64,000 nucleotides of DNA from Notospermus geniculatus. Lineage: Eukaryota; Nemertea; Pilidiophora; Heteronemertea; Lineidae. The notes beneath the pieces are model-generated. The model made no database searches. It worked only from the letters and a program-made list of their open reading frames with translations, and was not told where the DNA came from. Shown here one piece after another: positions 1 to 12,101 of the stretch. Position numbers and translations under genes: made by a program. Location: contig NMRB01000075.1 in assembly GCA_002633025.1 (NCBI GenBank), forward strand, positions 341,526 through 405,525, given 5' to 3'. Position 1 is the stretch's first letter, and each line of letters opens with the position of its first letter.

Positions 1-2451
1 GAACAGTATCCATCTAGGGGTCTTCCATTTCTTTTCTCAAAATGACCCAGACCTTGACGGTACAAATACAAATACAAATGAAATACAAATACCTTGACGG
101 TGAAAGGAGGGCCATTACACTCCGGTATCCTTTGTGACATAGGCATGAATAACAGATTGTGCCGTGTATGATATTGGGGTTTATTAACGTCATGAACGTG
201 ATTTGATAAAAAAAGAGATTTTCCACCTAGAAAGGCTTCTTTCCCCTCTGTGTTCAGTTGCGCTTCTTTGTTTTCTGGAAAAAGAAGGGGACTTAGGCCT
301 AAGTACCGAATGTGCAACTTTGTTACTGTCAACAAGTGTACCCAAAGCATCAACCCGCAATATGGCCAACGGGGACACTAACTTCTCTTGAAATAATTCG
401 ACACCTCTACCTGTGAAATATCTGGGTAGCATAGTGTACATATTTTCTTCAGGTCTTCTTCATAGAGGCCTGGGTCGGCAAGTTGTGGCTTCAGTCCAGA
501 CGTGACTGCTAATTTGCAGTGTTTAACAAAGATTTTAGTCTAGTGATAGGCACCAGACAGCGGGCACTCAAATATATTTTCAATCTCTCCACTGTCGCAA
601 ACTTTCAAATGATTTGTCTGCATGAACTTCCATGGCTATCCGCTTCTAAAGTATGCAAACATCATTGCATGATCATATTTTACTTCTATAAACTATTTCA
701 ACACAGTCCCAAGCGCCCTCGATCTACTCATGGTATTGGTATCCACGACAGCCAACGTGGGGCGCAAATGTCAACGCACACGTGGCTTTGTTGTGGACCG
801 AACCATTCCCACAATGCAACAGATTGCTATATTTAGTAACATCTCGCGCATGCGCATTATTCACGAAATGCTATCCGTGAAAAGGCTTATGCTCATGGAG
901 ATCGTCTGCCTGTGTTGGCGCGAAGCCAGATCAAGTAAATACATGTATCTCTTCGTAGAAATCACCAACACGGGCAAACTTTATGTCATTGGAAAGGAAA
1001 TTTTATCAGGAATCCAACCAAACAGTTTTTGAGGCAATTTCTTTCAATCCCAGAGAAATAAAACCAAAAGTTCACGACGTTGTGAAAGTCATGAAAGGTA
1101 TCATGCGCAGTTACACAGTGTACCCCCCCCCCCCCCCGTGGAACTTGTGGGAAGGGGTAAAAAGTCAGATTTGTGGCCCTTTTTGACCCCCCTAAAGGGT
1201 TGCAGTGTACATTTGAGGGGATGAAACCCATGTCATGTTGTTGTACTCACTGAGACCTTTAATTTGATACCCATGTTGATATGATTTGAAGACATCAAAT
1301 TTTTGACCCCTTACAATTAATCCCTTTGGCCCCCTAAAAAGGGTGGCCATCTTGGAAATGTGCAGGTTTTGTCTTGTGGTAACAAGCTGAATGTGTTCAG
1401 CATGTCCATCTTCATGATAAAACAGGAGGAAATGTTTAGTTACCAGAACTATGCTATGAAAGTGAAAAATAAATGGGCATGTCTCACGGCCTATTAGGTC
1501 ACATTCCAAGGCAAGGGAATCAAGTCAAATGCCATTGTAAAAAAACATCAAAATCGGCAAAATGGCCGACATAAAATGTGGCATAAAGGGTTAACGGCAT
1601 TGGGTACCTCAATGATTACTATACCAGGGATAATTTACATGTTAAGGAACATTAATTAGTCAATTGCATATAATTTGACTCAGGGCGCAATGAGGGAGGG
1701 GGCCCTGAAAAAGGGGTGTTTTCAATTTTTGGCCGATAACAGCGCCACCTATGAGCATGCGCCCTAAGTGTACCTTCATTATTTCTATTTCAAGTTGTAG
1801 TAAAAGACCCCTCCTGCATATATTGCAATAAAACACTTAGGTATATGTAGGGCGCAAGAAAAATTAGTGCTGGAAATTTGATGGAAAATGGTCAAAAGTA
1901 GTGATTTTGTGCGCCCCCTATTGGCTGCGCCCTAAGTCAACCTCCAAAAATTTGCTACCATGTCAAACACTTGACCATACATAGTTAGTCTATGAAATAT
2001 CAGCAAGGTACTCATCCAATCTGCCAATTATTGATCAATAACGCAACGTTTTGTATGACCTATTTCGTTCATGCGCAGGGTGTGATGAGGCGAACCGCAT
2101 TTAAACTCTCACAAACGGGCAGCAATCGTTGCGCATTCAAGATGGCTGCCTTGGAATTGTGTCCGAGGGGAAATGCGACCGTACGAAAATTGCCGAGCAG
2201 TTGCCTTCGGAAGTTCCGAATGTTCTGGTGTAAGCCTGGCGTCACCGTGCGGAGGAAATTGATGCCATGACCCATGTGCGTTTGTTTTTGCATGTTTTGC
2301 CATGTTTGCCAGTTTGCACAGCTGTTGCACAGGCTGTTGTATGACATGCCTTGTGACATTCCATCCATGCATTAAGATTACGTTGATCAAAACTAATTAA
2401 TTTAGGGCCTAGGCCCCTATGTTCTATTCTACCTACCGATCGGTAGCCATG

Positions 2452-2731
2452 ATCAGTCTACACCATCACGGTAATGCGTGACTGTACATTCGCCTGTACA
2501 AAATGTAGGGCCCAATTTTCAAAAACTTTTAACTTCTTTAAAAAACTTTTAATTGAAAAAAATCGGCCATATTCATGTTGAACACACATAACTCGATATA
2601 TTAAGGAAGAATTTTAATTTTTTTTTCAATGCTGAATTTGTACACAATTCTGTGTGTAAAAATTTGGTTCCCACAGAAGGTTTTCATGCTGTAGCGTGAT
2701 TTCACGGCCTAGCGTGATGGTGTAGACTGAT
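2452..2731. repeat. Short inverted-repeat element (MITE-like)
   Basis: The two ends are inverted copies: the left end reads ATCAGTCTACACCATCACG, and the same word appears in reverse complement ending at 2731. The interior is AT-rich with no coding potential. The length of about 280 bp and the clean terminal inverted repeats fit a non-autonomous DNA transposon. No superfamily is assigned. Confidence 0.6.
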
Positions 2732-3813
2732 GATAGCAGTTACATTGCAAATACATTGTGCTGAGCTGAGTGACTGCACTGCCACTGTACTGTATGGTAT
2801 TGTACATACATTTGCATGTTTGACGTACATGTTTGATGTGGGTGTAGGCCTAACGTCAGGTGATCGCGGTTCGCCACTTTTTGACGTCATCTCGACTCCC
2901 GCCCGATTTTTGTCACTCATCTTTGACCCATCAGTACGCACTGCGAATGCCTAAAAATGATTCTGATCTGAACCATGTGAACTGCCAGTTCGTTAATATT
3001 TTTCTTCGCAGGGGTCCAGTGAGTCAGTGACCAGGTGACCCCATCCTTTCACAGTCGATGAAATGTTGGCTGCCTACTGTCTGATTCTTTCTGGACAGTC
3101 ACTTTGCCATTCACTGTATCGATCCATTTATCCTACAACTGCTTCTCTCTAATGCCATTTCACAATCGTTCTCTTTCCAGTATGGCATCCGGCACCACCT
3201 GGAACTTGACTAAAGCCCTGGAAACAATAATTGCCATGATAAAGGCACCACTGACACAATTAAAGGTTATCAAAGTCAGTAAGAAAAAGACAGCAAAGAT
3301 CGAGAGAAAGCGATGCGATGTAGATCATTATTGGAATTGCTCATACGCAAGCACTAGGGAAAAGACACCTGTTGGCCCCGCTGCTGGCAGGTCAATCATG
3401 TTCTCTATTAATTAACCAATTGATACCAAATAAATATTTTCCTTATTTAAACACGTCTTATTCCTTCCATTCATACAGATCCTCATTTCATGCTTCCCTC
3501 TCAATAATGCTCTGCAATGTAGGGACCATCAAATTTGCTGCCAAGCAAATTTCAAAGTTCTAGTCCTGAGGATATATTCTGTTATAAAGGAACCATGACG
3601 ATAACAATACATGAACATGTATTATGTTATATAAAACAACTGTTGTGGTACATTATTATTCATGTGATAAAAATTCCAGTAATAAATGTCGAATTATGCA
3701 TACCGGTATGTTGTGGTCTTCCTCTGACTGGACATCCCTATATGACCATAGAAACACAGTGCTCCTTCACTTTTACATGTCACTCGCTTGTCAGCTGCGT
3801 CTGGATTAAGGTT

Positions 3814-4010
3814 TATGTAAAGAGTGACTCAAAATCTCGAATTTTTTACACAAAAAATCTGGCTAACTACACACTAAATTTGGAAGACAAGGCTTGGGGG
3901 CCCTAGGGAGCCGTCATAAGGAGGTGCTCGGAGCCTCATTTTCTCCATTTAGTGCGCAGTTAGTCAGATTTTTTGCGTCAAAAATTCGAGATTTCGAGTC
4001 ACTTTACATA
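3814..4010. repeat. Foldback MITE of about 197 bp
   Basis: The left arm (TATGTAAAG, then GTGACTC, AAATCTCGAATTTTT) is repeated in inverted orientation at the right end, giving arms of roughly 60 bp with a few mismatches around a central loop. The arms continue through the words ATCTGGCTAACT and AGTTAGTCAGAT. A TA duplication at the ends is possible but not proven. Confidence 0.65.
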
Positions 4011-4179
4011 CCGGGTAACCCTTAAGCCTCGTCTGATGTATTGATCACAATTCTTCTCTTGCTTCACAAAGAAAGTCAATGTTTTGCGTTTTTGTACCAG
4101 TTTCATGCACCAGCTGCTACTGACAGGACTATTTCAAACATGTTCCAAGACTGATGATCATCAGCTCTCCAAATACACC

Positions 4180-7100
4180 TCAGTCCATGAGTAATTCAAA
4201 ATTGGTTCGTCCAACCTCGCCGCCGGCATCAGACGCAATGCATTCCACGAACACAATAATAGATTGCCCCGGATCCACGAATTTCACGGCCACGAGTGGT
4301 GACATCCAATTTCTTTGGTTGTCGAAAGGATAGTAGACTGATGGAAACGTATTTGATGGAAAGTACCGAATCGGTCCGATATTGTCCTTGTCTGGAGGAT
4401 ACTGGAAAAGATGATTCGCAACATGATTGATATAAAAAGTGTGTAAAGATTTATGGGGCCTTGACTCCTTCGCTTCGAGCCAGGCAGGTGCCTACCTACA
4501 AAGGAAGCCCCGATAAGATAAAAAAAATGGTAGTAAAAGTGTCATTTCTGGATCCAATGAGATATATTTGCATAATGGCATTATGCAGATTGGTCATCCT
4601 GAGCTGAAGGGTTCTCAATCTTGCTCCCTTCGTCGGCCTATGCGGTAACGAAGCGGGAGCGAGCGATAAGAACGTGATATGTCTCAGGTTGAGATCTGAT
4701 AGTTGTCCTACCTTGCCATGACATTCGACGGTGACCCCGGTCGTCCGGTTCTTTGGTTCCCAACCGGGAAGCTGAAAACGTAACGAAAATTCCCTGTAGC
4801 AGTATTGAACTAACTTTTTCAAAATCGCAAATAGGTCATTTTTATATAATTTTACATTGCACTCATTCATCCAATACACTGTATTAATTGATCATCATTC
4901 ATCTACTTACATGTAAGTCTAAGTGTGACACTTACCGGTATCCTTTGTTCAACACAAATATAAGTATCACTAGTTTTACGAATATTATGGTCCTTGGACT
5001 TTTCACTTTTTACAACATCTGAACAACATAGGCCTACCTGGGGCCATATTTATGAAGCCTTCGCAACTTTGCGTTCACGTTCACGTAAGGCAGTCAGTGA
5101 ACAATAGGGCATCTGCAGCCAAACAATAGACTTGCGTGTACGCAAAGTTGCGAAGGATTCATAAATATAACCCCTGAGCAGCACCAAACATGTTGTTTAG
5201 ATATGTTGACAAAAAACGTTTCTCCTGTACACACTAATCAACATTGTCCAACATGGTGTTGTGACTCCGAATGTTGTAAAAATGTTGCTGAATATGTCTG
5301 TGTACACAGAATTGTCACGGTCCTCGCTTGAGGAACAATTTACCAACATGGATTACGAGCCAAAGTGATCAATACCTTCCCAAGCTGCAGTAAAATGCAC
5401 GGCTCCGCCCTATTATACCCGAACGATTGCTTTGCAATGCAAAGATCGAGGCGCCTGAACTCAAATCTGCACACACTCTGAGGGTCGCGACGCTCCTCCA
5501 CGTTGTCACAATCCACGACGTTACTTAAATCACTACTCGACGAAGTATAGCTGTAATCTGAAATATCGGTACACATTTGTTCATAATCTCTAATCTCTAG
5601 TACAGAAAAGATACAAGAAAAAAACCCAAACGGTGCTATTTGAACTCAATTTTCGCTGATAACAGGCCTAGCCAATCAGATCGCGGCCAATTACCAAAGC
5701 GCCTGCAGCAACGACAACAATGGCAACACCCCAAACAGCCCAAGATCCCCCCCCGACAAAAAACGTTGCTGCGATATCAGAGGGGGTTGTTTTGGGAGGA
5801 NACAAGAAAAAAAACCCAAACGGTGCTATTTGAACTCAATTTTCGCTGATAACAGGCCTAGCCAATCAGATCGCGGCCAATTACCAAAGCGCCTGCAGCA
5901 ACGACAACAATGGCAACACCCCAAACAGCCCAAGATCCCCCCCCCGACAAAAAACGTTGCTGCGATATCAGAGGGGGTTGTTTTGGGAGGAAGAACGATG
6001 TGCGTGGGATGCGACTGAAGGTGGAAATTGAATAGGTCTATAGTGACGGAGAATGACTCAAATGATAACCTTAGGACAGGATGACTGGAGCCAAGTATTA
6101 GTGTCTTACCGTTTTCAGTTTTCTCGAGTATTTCGAGGAGTTTCTTAGTACTGCGTTCTTCCAATAAACCAGGTATAAAGCGTATGAAACTATCCGGGTG
6201 GTAATTTGGACTCGGCCGTGGGATAAAATCAAGACCTGAAACGACACAGGAAGTGTACCGAGTAACGCTTTATATATGCCTCTGTGCTCGGTATAGTCAT
6301 GGAGGTAATATTGAGAAGGAGCGAGCACGGCCCTAATCGCTGTGACCACAATTCCACGCCCCCATTGTTTGCCTTTGTTCCCGCCTATTGTCCGGTACGC
6401 ACCCCCTAATCACTTTAGCAAACAGCGGAACGATGATTGTACTGTTTGATGTGGGGTCCGTGTTCGCTCCTTCTCAATAATACCTCCATGGTATAGTGTT
6501 TTCCTGCTGCTACACCGGATTAGCTCAAACTTGACCCGCACTTTCCCAAACTACCCGGTAGATCTTTTGTACATTTTTGAAAAAATGCAGCCACCTTGCT
6601 CAAATCATGAAATCAGGACCACAAAGGTGCATAGCCTCCATGCATTTTGAAGCGGAGAAGTGCAATCGCGTGTTGAACACACAGAAATCCCACCCCGCTG
6701 GACTCCTGTAAATTATAGCCTAACTTGCCAGAAATGAGAACGCGACCACGACCGCGACGAGGTCATTCTGAGCTTTTCTAATATTCTCATTGAGATGACC
6801 GAGGTAGTAACGTTAGTCCCTTGGACATGTTGGAAAACAATAGCTAAAGGTTACACCTGCTGAAAATACCCGGGTTTTTCCAGACCCGTGTCAAACCCCG
6901 CCGTGTGTACAAAAATCCCGACGAGAGGTCACACTATTAAGTAGCCCGGCGACAGGTGGCGCTGCATGCACTGACTCTTCGGTCATTTCTGTATTGGCAC
7001 ACATTGTTGGAGGCGCGAAAACGTCGTCACTTAATGGCTGCGCCATCTGTAGCCGTGCTAAAGAACTAACGAAAACACGGGGATTTCGAAAAGCACGGCG

Positions 7101-7320
7101 AGCTTGCCGTGTCTCAAAAACCTGTGTTTTTCAGACACGGGTTTCTTGAAGCCAGGTGCAAAACATAGGTGTGACCGCAAAAAGCCGGGGATTTTATGTA
7201 GTGTAACCACGGCTAATATACATGTGTTCACTCACCGGGGGTGTCTCGCCCTGCAGCAACCAGGCAAACGACTCCGAACAGCACCAGTATACAGGTAAAT
7301 GGAAGAGTTACCGACGCCAT
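4180..7320 (-). CDS. Na+/K+-ATPase beta-subunit-like secreted ectodomain protein (gene A)
   Basis: Five exons on the minus strand: 7236-7320, 6110-6235, 5376-5557, 4712-4771 and 4180-4401. All have GT donors and AG acceptors, phases 1,1,0,0, and a 224-aa product ending in TGA. Exon 1 starts at an ATG with A at -3 and G at +4 and encodes MASVTLPFTCILVLFG followed by a VVCLVAAG-like end, a typical signal peptide. Exon 2 has GLDFIPRPSP, like the PGL-x-F-x-P-x-P segment after the beta-subunit membrane helix. Exon 3 carries CRFEFRRLDLC and FGYNRAEPCILLQLGK, exon 4 LPGWEP and VECHG, and exon 5 MSPLVAVKF and FVECIASDAGGEVGR. These are beta-family landmarks. Six ectodomain cysteines match the three conserved disulfides. 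Family members are normally about 300 aa type II membrane proteins; the cytoplasmic tail and anchor are absent here. The secreted state is inferred, the homology is strong. Intron 2 contains an assembly gap. Confidence 0.88.
4595..4690. repeat. Decayed ATCCTGAG-family hairpin in intron 4 of gene A
   Basis: The ends read CATCCTGAG and CTCAG in inverted orientation. The arms carry GCTCCCTTCGTC and the matching GAAGCGGGAGCGAGC. It belongs to the same family as the cleaner 100-bp palindrome at 57917-58016 and the copies near 43735-43925. It lies between exons 4 and 5 of gene A and touches no splice site. Confidence 0.55.
4896..4992. repeat. Decayed copy of the CATATTCATAAA hairpin family
   Basis: This intron 3 segment contains AAGTCTAAGTGTGACACTTA, then TTTGTTCAACACAAA at the loop, then an imperfect inverted copy ending in TTTTACGAATATTATGG. 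This is the core layout of the family that is abundant at 27.0-28.8 kb and 53.0-53.5 kb. Confidence 0.55.
5038..5176. repeat. Palindromic MITE in intron 3 of gene A
   Basis: The ends are GGGGCCATATTTATGAA and an inverted counterpart TTCATAAATATAACCCC. Inside them CCTTCGCAACTTTGCG is matched by CGCAAAGTTGCGAAGG. The loop is about 60 bp. The GGGGCCATATT terminus resembles several other hairpin families in the window, which suggests a common end recognised by one transposase type. Confidence 0.65.
5613..5990. other. Assembly gap with duplicated flanks (n at 5801)
   Basis: The roughly 188 bases before the n (5613-5800) reappear almost perfectly after it (5802-5990), including ACAAGAAAAAAACCC and GTTTTGGGAGGA. 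One A-run and one C-run differ in length. This is the pattern of two contig ends that overlap but were not merged. It lies in intron 2 of gene A, so exons are unaffected, but the true intron is probably about 190 bp shorter. Confidence 0.85.
6849..7208. repeat. MITE-like element in intron 1 of gene A
   Basis: The left end is GGTTACAC and the right end the inverted GTGTAACC. Near the ends are the related words CCCGGGTTTTTCCAGACCCG and AAAAAGCCGGGGATTTTATG. The right end lies about 27 bp from the exon 1 donor at 7235. No transposase is present. Confidence 0.45.
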
Positions 7321-9857
7321 GATAGATGATGAACGCCGCGGCTGCACTCACTACTGGTCACGTATAGCCTAGGCCTACGTGTAGGACAGCTATTGCGGGA
7401 GCTATTGTCACTGATAGATTTTTCACTTCTATTTAATTCAGTTGGTTTTTTGTTGGTCGCACTCTTCACTATTAGTTATTTAGGTCAAGAAATGCTAATT
7501 GTACGCCTGTCATTGAGGCTCATTATAAAGCGCGATTCATTGGCACACGGATTCGATACGTACATGTACATGTACACGTGTACATGTATACGGCGGGAAA
7601 AACATATCCGGATCGAAAACGGACGTGCGCAGGTGCGTGGATAATTTCCGCATCCTGCATTCAGGGCTAGGTCCAGGAAAAACATGTAGGCCTACAGTGG
7701 ATCATGGGAGAAGCTGGTGATGTAATGCGAAATAAAAGCACCCTGTGATGTGTGAATGTAGGCTTTGTATGGTATGAACTCACGAACATGTCAATTCAAA
7801 ATCTTTAACGAAGTGGTTATAGACAAAATCCGTGGCTGCAACGAAGTGGTTATAGACACGGAAAATCCGTGGCTGCAAGACCGGAATCGCTCTTCCGTAC
7901 ACGGATCATAAGGATTAGTTCTAGAATCTGCCACCAGGGGCTAATATATCAGAAGCATTTTCGCGGGCCACGAAATTCAATGATTGTTTACATTTTGTTT
8001 CTTTTGTCTTTCTTTGTCTATGGTGGCATGCCCCTCAAGGCCTACTGAACCCTTTTGATACCGAAGGCAGTCCTATATATCGGATTAAAAAATAAGACCA
8101 AGCCTACAGTAGGGGCCTAATGCCCGGTTGTTCAGGTCTGGCTCACCTGAGCCTAGCTTATTCCTCAAACTCGAGTTCACGTAAGTCGCGCTTATGTCTG
8201 GTCATAAGAACAGCTTAATCAATTCCGAGTTCATTGTAAAGCTGAACTTAATAGATATAAACCCCAAGCGGCAGAGGTAGAAATTACAAACAACCATCCG
8301 CCATGTTTTGAACAGCCACCAAACATCATGACCGAACGCGGCGAATTTTACGAAGTTAAGCAGTTGTGGAGAGCGAGTAAACCGAAGGGGGCGCGGTACA
8401 CAACTGCGTAGGGAGTTTAGTGTACCGCATGTGTATCGTCCGACAGGTCGCACAGATGATCTGTAGGCCTAAGTGTCACGAGTCTGAGGGAGAAATCTAC
8501 GAACTGTGCCGCTGTTCCGGTAAAGTGTTTTTCACATTGAACTGGCCAAAGGTACTTGGTTGAACTCAGGAATGTGACCAGATCACATTTACCAAGAGGT
8601 AGTGGTGTTGCACAACACTGACTTGAAAACAGATTATAGCTCTTTCATGGTGTCAGCCACTGGTCAGCCATGACACTGGCTGCCAAGGGTTGTGTAACAT
8701 TCTTATTTGTGATCATGCTATTACAGTTTAGTGATAAGAGGTCAGCCAAGTACCTTTGGCCAGTTCAATGTGAAAAACACTTTAGATAGGTTCTTCGCCA
8801 GCAAAATGTTGAAACTTTGACCTTCCTGTGACCTTGAAAAGCAGGTCAAGCACCCGGATTATACACCATGCATGCTCTTCAGATGTACAGTCCCGGCGAA
8901 AAAAGAACATCCCTCTCAAATACCAATACATGTATTTCAAAATTGTTAGTGATACATGTAAGTTTGAATGACATAATATTAACTTTGATACTCAAATTGG
9001 CATTTGATCGGTAAGTTATGGAATCACACAGTGTTTGAACAATGCCCTAACTAACTAGGCCTACATAGATGCGCCTGCAGCTCTGACTCCGCGCATGAAT
9101 TGAAGAAAGTCTACACAGAGTGTTATTCATTCATTAGATTTACTGAATGATATGCTAGATACAAATGTATAAGGCATCAGATTAAAAATATCAGCATAAT
9201 TTCAGATGTTGTTTAACGTGATTGTCAGGTAGCCAGAACTCTCCAGTACAAAAGAATACCAGACTCTGTTAAACGAAATCCAGAAATAAATAGAAATGTC
9301 GAACAGAAACACTCATCCAAGGCTCCTAACCCTAAACATATATACACATATAGGTCTACATGTACACATGAACTTTGTCCGACCCTTCTGGCAGTACGAT
9401 GTGTCAAACGCGCCGGTCATTGTCATCGTCACCGCGCTCAACGTTGCCTATTCCAGCTCGGCCATGTCCGTGGTCACATCTTGACCACCAAGGGTTTGGC
9501 ATCGCCGCTCCGCCCTCCGACTATGCTCAGCTCGCACTGTAGTCTTATGACGTAAAGTCGGCCATATAACTGAGAGTACACAGCACAAATGATATCAAGC
9601 TACTACATAACCCGCGTCTCACCCGGGCTTTTTCCGCGGGTCTAATAAACCCGGGGCTAATAAGCTCTCTGAGATGGAAGGGTTTTTGGAGGGCTTAATT
9701 CAGATCACCGTCACAAGATGTTGGTAGTGTCGACGCGTACGCGTCTCAGGGGGATTTTTCAGAGCCGGGCTTGAGGCGGGTCTCAAAAAGCCCGGAGATT
9801 TCTATGAAGTGTAAACAGGGCTATCAACTCTCTACTACGGTAATCCTCCAAATACAT
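7321..9857. other. Intergenic spacer between gene A and copy B
   Basis: No coding exon is recognised. The spacer presumably holds the promoter of gene A just above 7320. It contains a short direct repeat around 7808-7877 (AACGAAGTGGTTATAGACA twice), a TACATG microsatellite near 7560-7590, and the MITE at 8521-8784. A GC-rich stretch near 9610-9830 has repeated CCCGGGCT-like words but no clear terminal repeats. Confidence 0.5.
8521..8784. repeat. 264-bp MITE with about 39-bp terminal inverted repeats
   Basis: The left end begins TAAAGTGTTTTTCACATTGA and continues ACTGGCCAAAGGTACTTGG. The right end is its inverted copy over about 39 bases. The interior has no coding potential. Ends of TA and the size fit a non-autonomous DNA transposon with TA target duplication, but the target site is not proven. 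Confidence 0.7.
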
Positions 9858-11853
9858 CTAATCCAGTAGTATTTCAAAATTGGTTCGTCCAACCTCACCG
9901 CCGGCATCGGAAGCAATGCATTCTACGAACACTATCACTGCCGCCCTCAACTTCATGAATTTCACGGCCACGAGAGGTGACACCCAATTCATTTGGTTGA
10001 CGAAAGGAAAGTAGACGGATGGAAACGTTCTTGACGGTGGGTAGTACCGAATCGGTCCGATATTGTCCTTGTCTGGTGGATACTGAAAAGAGGGAGCAAA
10101 AATATCTCGGTATGATTATGTGAGAGAAAGCTGTGAATGTCATCTACTTGTCGATTAGGAATAAATCCTCGTTTGACGCCAGGACAGACCTAGGCCTACC
10201 TAACGCTAGCTTCGTATGGGTAAGAGTAATAAGAGTCACGCCACAAGCGAAGAAGTGAGGACTGCTTGCAGTGACAATATGTCAAACTACAGTAAAATCC
10301 ATGGTGTACGTGTCGTTACCTTGCCATGACACTCAACGGTCACCCCCGCCTGTGTCTTGGGTTTCCAACCAGGCAACTGAAACAAACATTGAATCTGTCA
10401 GTGAGAACTCGTTATAGGAGCTGTCAATCAGTTGACCAATAGGTGTCACTACGGCCCAATTCAATGCATATAGCCGACCCATTCATTCTTGATTGAGCAC
10501 CAATCACGTGGATTTTCCTGTGTATTGATTGGTCCGCCAAAACTTTGCTGCCATCTTTTGGCAATATGCGCGGCTGGCTGCTCCTATTGGATAAAAAACT
10601 ATGGGCGGTTGCCCCCCCCCCCCAATATAAACGTTGAAAAGATCTCGAATCTTGAGTTGTAACCGAGAAAGACGCTGGGCGGCGCTGCGATCGTCAAAGC
10701 TGATCTGGACTCGAAACAAGTCTTCTGTATTAAACGTCGACCATCTTTACGACCGTGACGACTGCAGCAGCACCGAAGTCTTTCTTCGCTATGACTCGAG
10801 ATCGTCCCGACGACTGCAGCGCCGCCCAACGTCTTTCTTAGTTATGACTCAAGGTCACATCAGAATGACTAAAGATCATTACTTCATAACGCTTCGAACA
10901 CGAAGTAAGCCTTCATAATTGTATTAAATGCAGATTAATCGATCTAAATGAGAAAGAGTGACCAACCTTTCCAATTTTCAGTAAAACGCATGGCTGTGCA
11001 TCATGATATCCGAAAGATGTCGCACTGCTGCAAGGACCAATTGTGGTGAAGTCAAACCTACACACGGTGTAGTCGGCGTTGTGTCGGCTGCTCTGTCGGC
11101 CTACGTCACACGATATGATGTTGCTGGTGTCCTTCTTGGGATCGTCAAATCTGTACTCTGAAAAAAATCGATCATATCCTAGTTTTCAAAAATTCACCAA
11201 TTTTTGCTACTACAAATATTGCAGACCGGAAAATTAAAGAGTTTTCCAACATGTTGTTCAAATGATTGCTAAAATGTTGGAAAAGGAATTGACATGGTAT
11301 ATGGTATCCAACATAGAGCACAAAAAACGACACACAAAATGATATAGTAAACATAAGTCGTCTCCGAATTTTGCACATTTTCGACCCCAACCGGGCCTTC
11401 CTCAGGCACTTTCTAGTTGAGGTCCCAAAAGTGAATGAGCTGGATTCCAATTATACATGTAGATCTGAAGTAAAGAAACCCTGTGCAAACAGGGAGGTGT
11501 GAAAAGTTTAGGTTGAATAGAAAAGGAATTGACAACAAAAAATAATACAATAAACGGAAAGTCCTCTCCGACTATTTCGCAAATTTTCGACCCCAATCGG
11601 AAGGAATTGACATGGTCAAAAGATGTGTCGCTCAGGCATGTTGTGCAAATGTTGGAGAAATGTTGCCAGTGTACACACAGCTGAATGCATTCGTCTCAGT
11701 ACACCAGTTCTAAAAACACCTTACCGGACTCAGTTTCATTGACCACTCCGATTAGTTTGTTGTTTCTCTTCCTGTCCCTTTGGCTGTTGTATGCAAGTCT
11801 GATAAACGCATCTTTGGGATGCTTGGGTCTCGGCTTCGGGATAAAATCAAGAC
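9858..11853 (-). CDS. Beta-subunit-like exon 2-5 cassette lacking exon 1 (copy B)
   Basis: Four exons on the minus strand, 11725-11853, 10967-11157, 10320-10376 and 9858-10082, match exons 2-5 of gene C in position, phase and sequence. The joined frame is open to a TAG stop, about 199 aa. No exon 1 exists in the 250 bp between exon 2 and the last exon of gene C. The duplicated unit starts inside intron 1, at shared sequence ending GCAATAGGACCTAT. The encoded ectodomain keeps all six cysteines, CRFDFTTIGPC, FGYHDAQPC, LPGWKP and SPLVAVKF. Because exon 1 of gene C ends in phase 1, it could splice directly to this exon 2, making B an alternative 3' cassette. Otherwise B is a silent partial duplicate. 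The exons are certain; expression is unknown. Confidence 0.75.
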
Positions 11854-12101
11854 CTAGAATGAATGGAATGTGCTTATCATACATCAAGACATTTAAATAT
11901 GTCAGGGGTACAAGATGATTTTTGCATTCTTTGTAGGCTTGAAGAACCGTGTAGGCCTACATATCTATCTTTTGCACACACAAACATGTCGGCCTAATTT
12001 GGAAATAACATGATAATGTCACTCGCCACCTGTGATGTAGCAATGACATTCAGGGGCTTTAAAGCAATAGGACCTATACTACGGTAATCCTCCAAATACA
12101 T

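Larger units (their letters stand above)
1..4179. other. Intergenic, no supported gene
   Basis: I see no coding exon here. The open frames are short and show no recognisable domain or paired splice sites. The stretch holds a C homopolymer near 1124-1138. It also holds a low-complexity repetitive tract at about 1150-2000 in which phrases such as GCGCCCTAAGT and AATGGCC recur, probably an old dispersed repeat. Two inverted-repeat elements are listed separately. It lies downstream of the 3' end of the minus-strand gene ending at 4180, so part of it may be 3' UTR. Confidence 0.6.

Noticed and set aside
10634-10918. 94-codon plus-strand frame in intron 3 of copy B
   Set aside because: It lies opposite the minus-strand gene inside an intron; the matching segment in gene C carries indels that break the frame.
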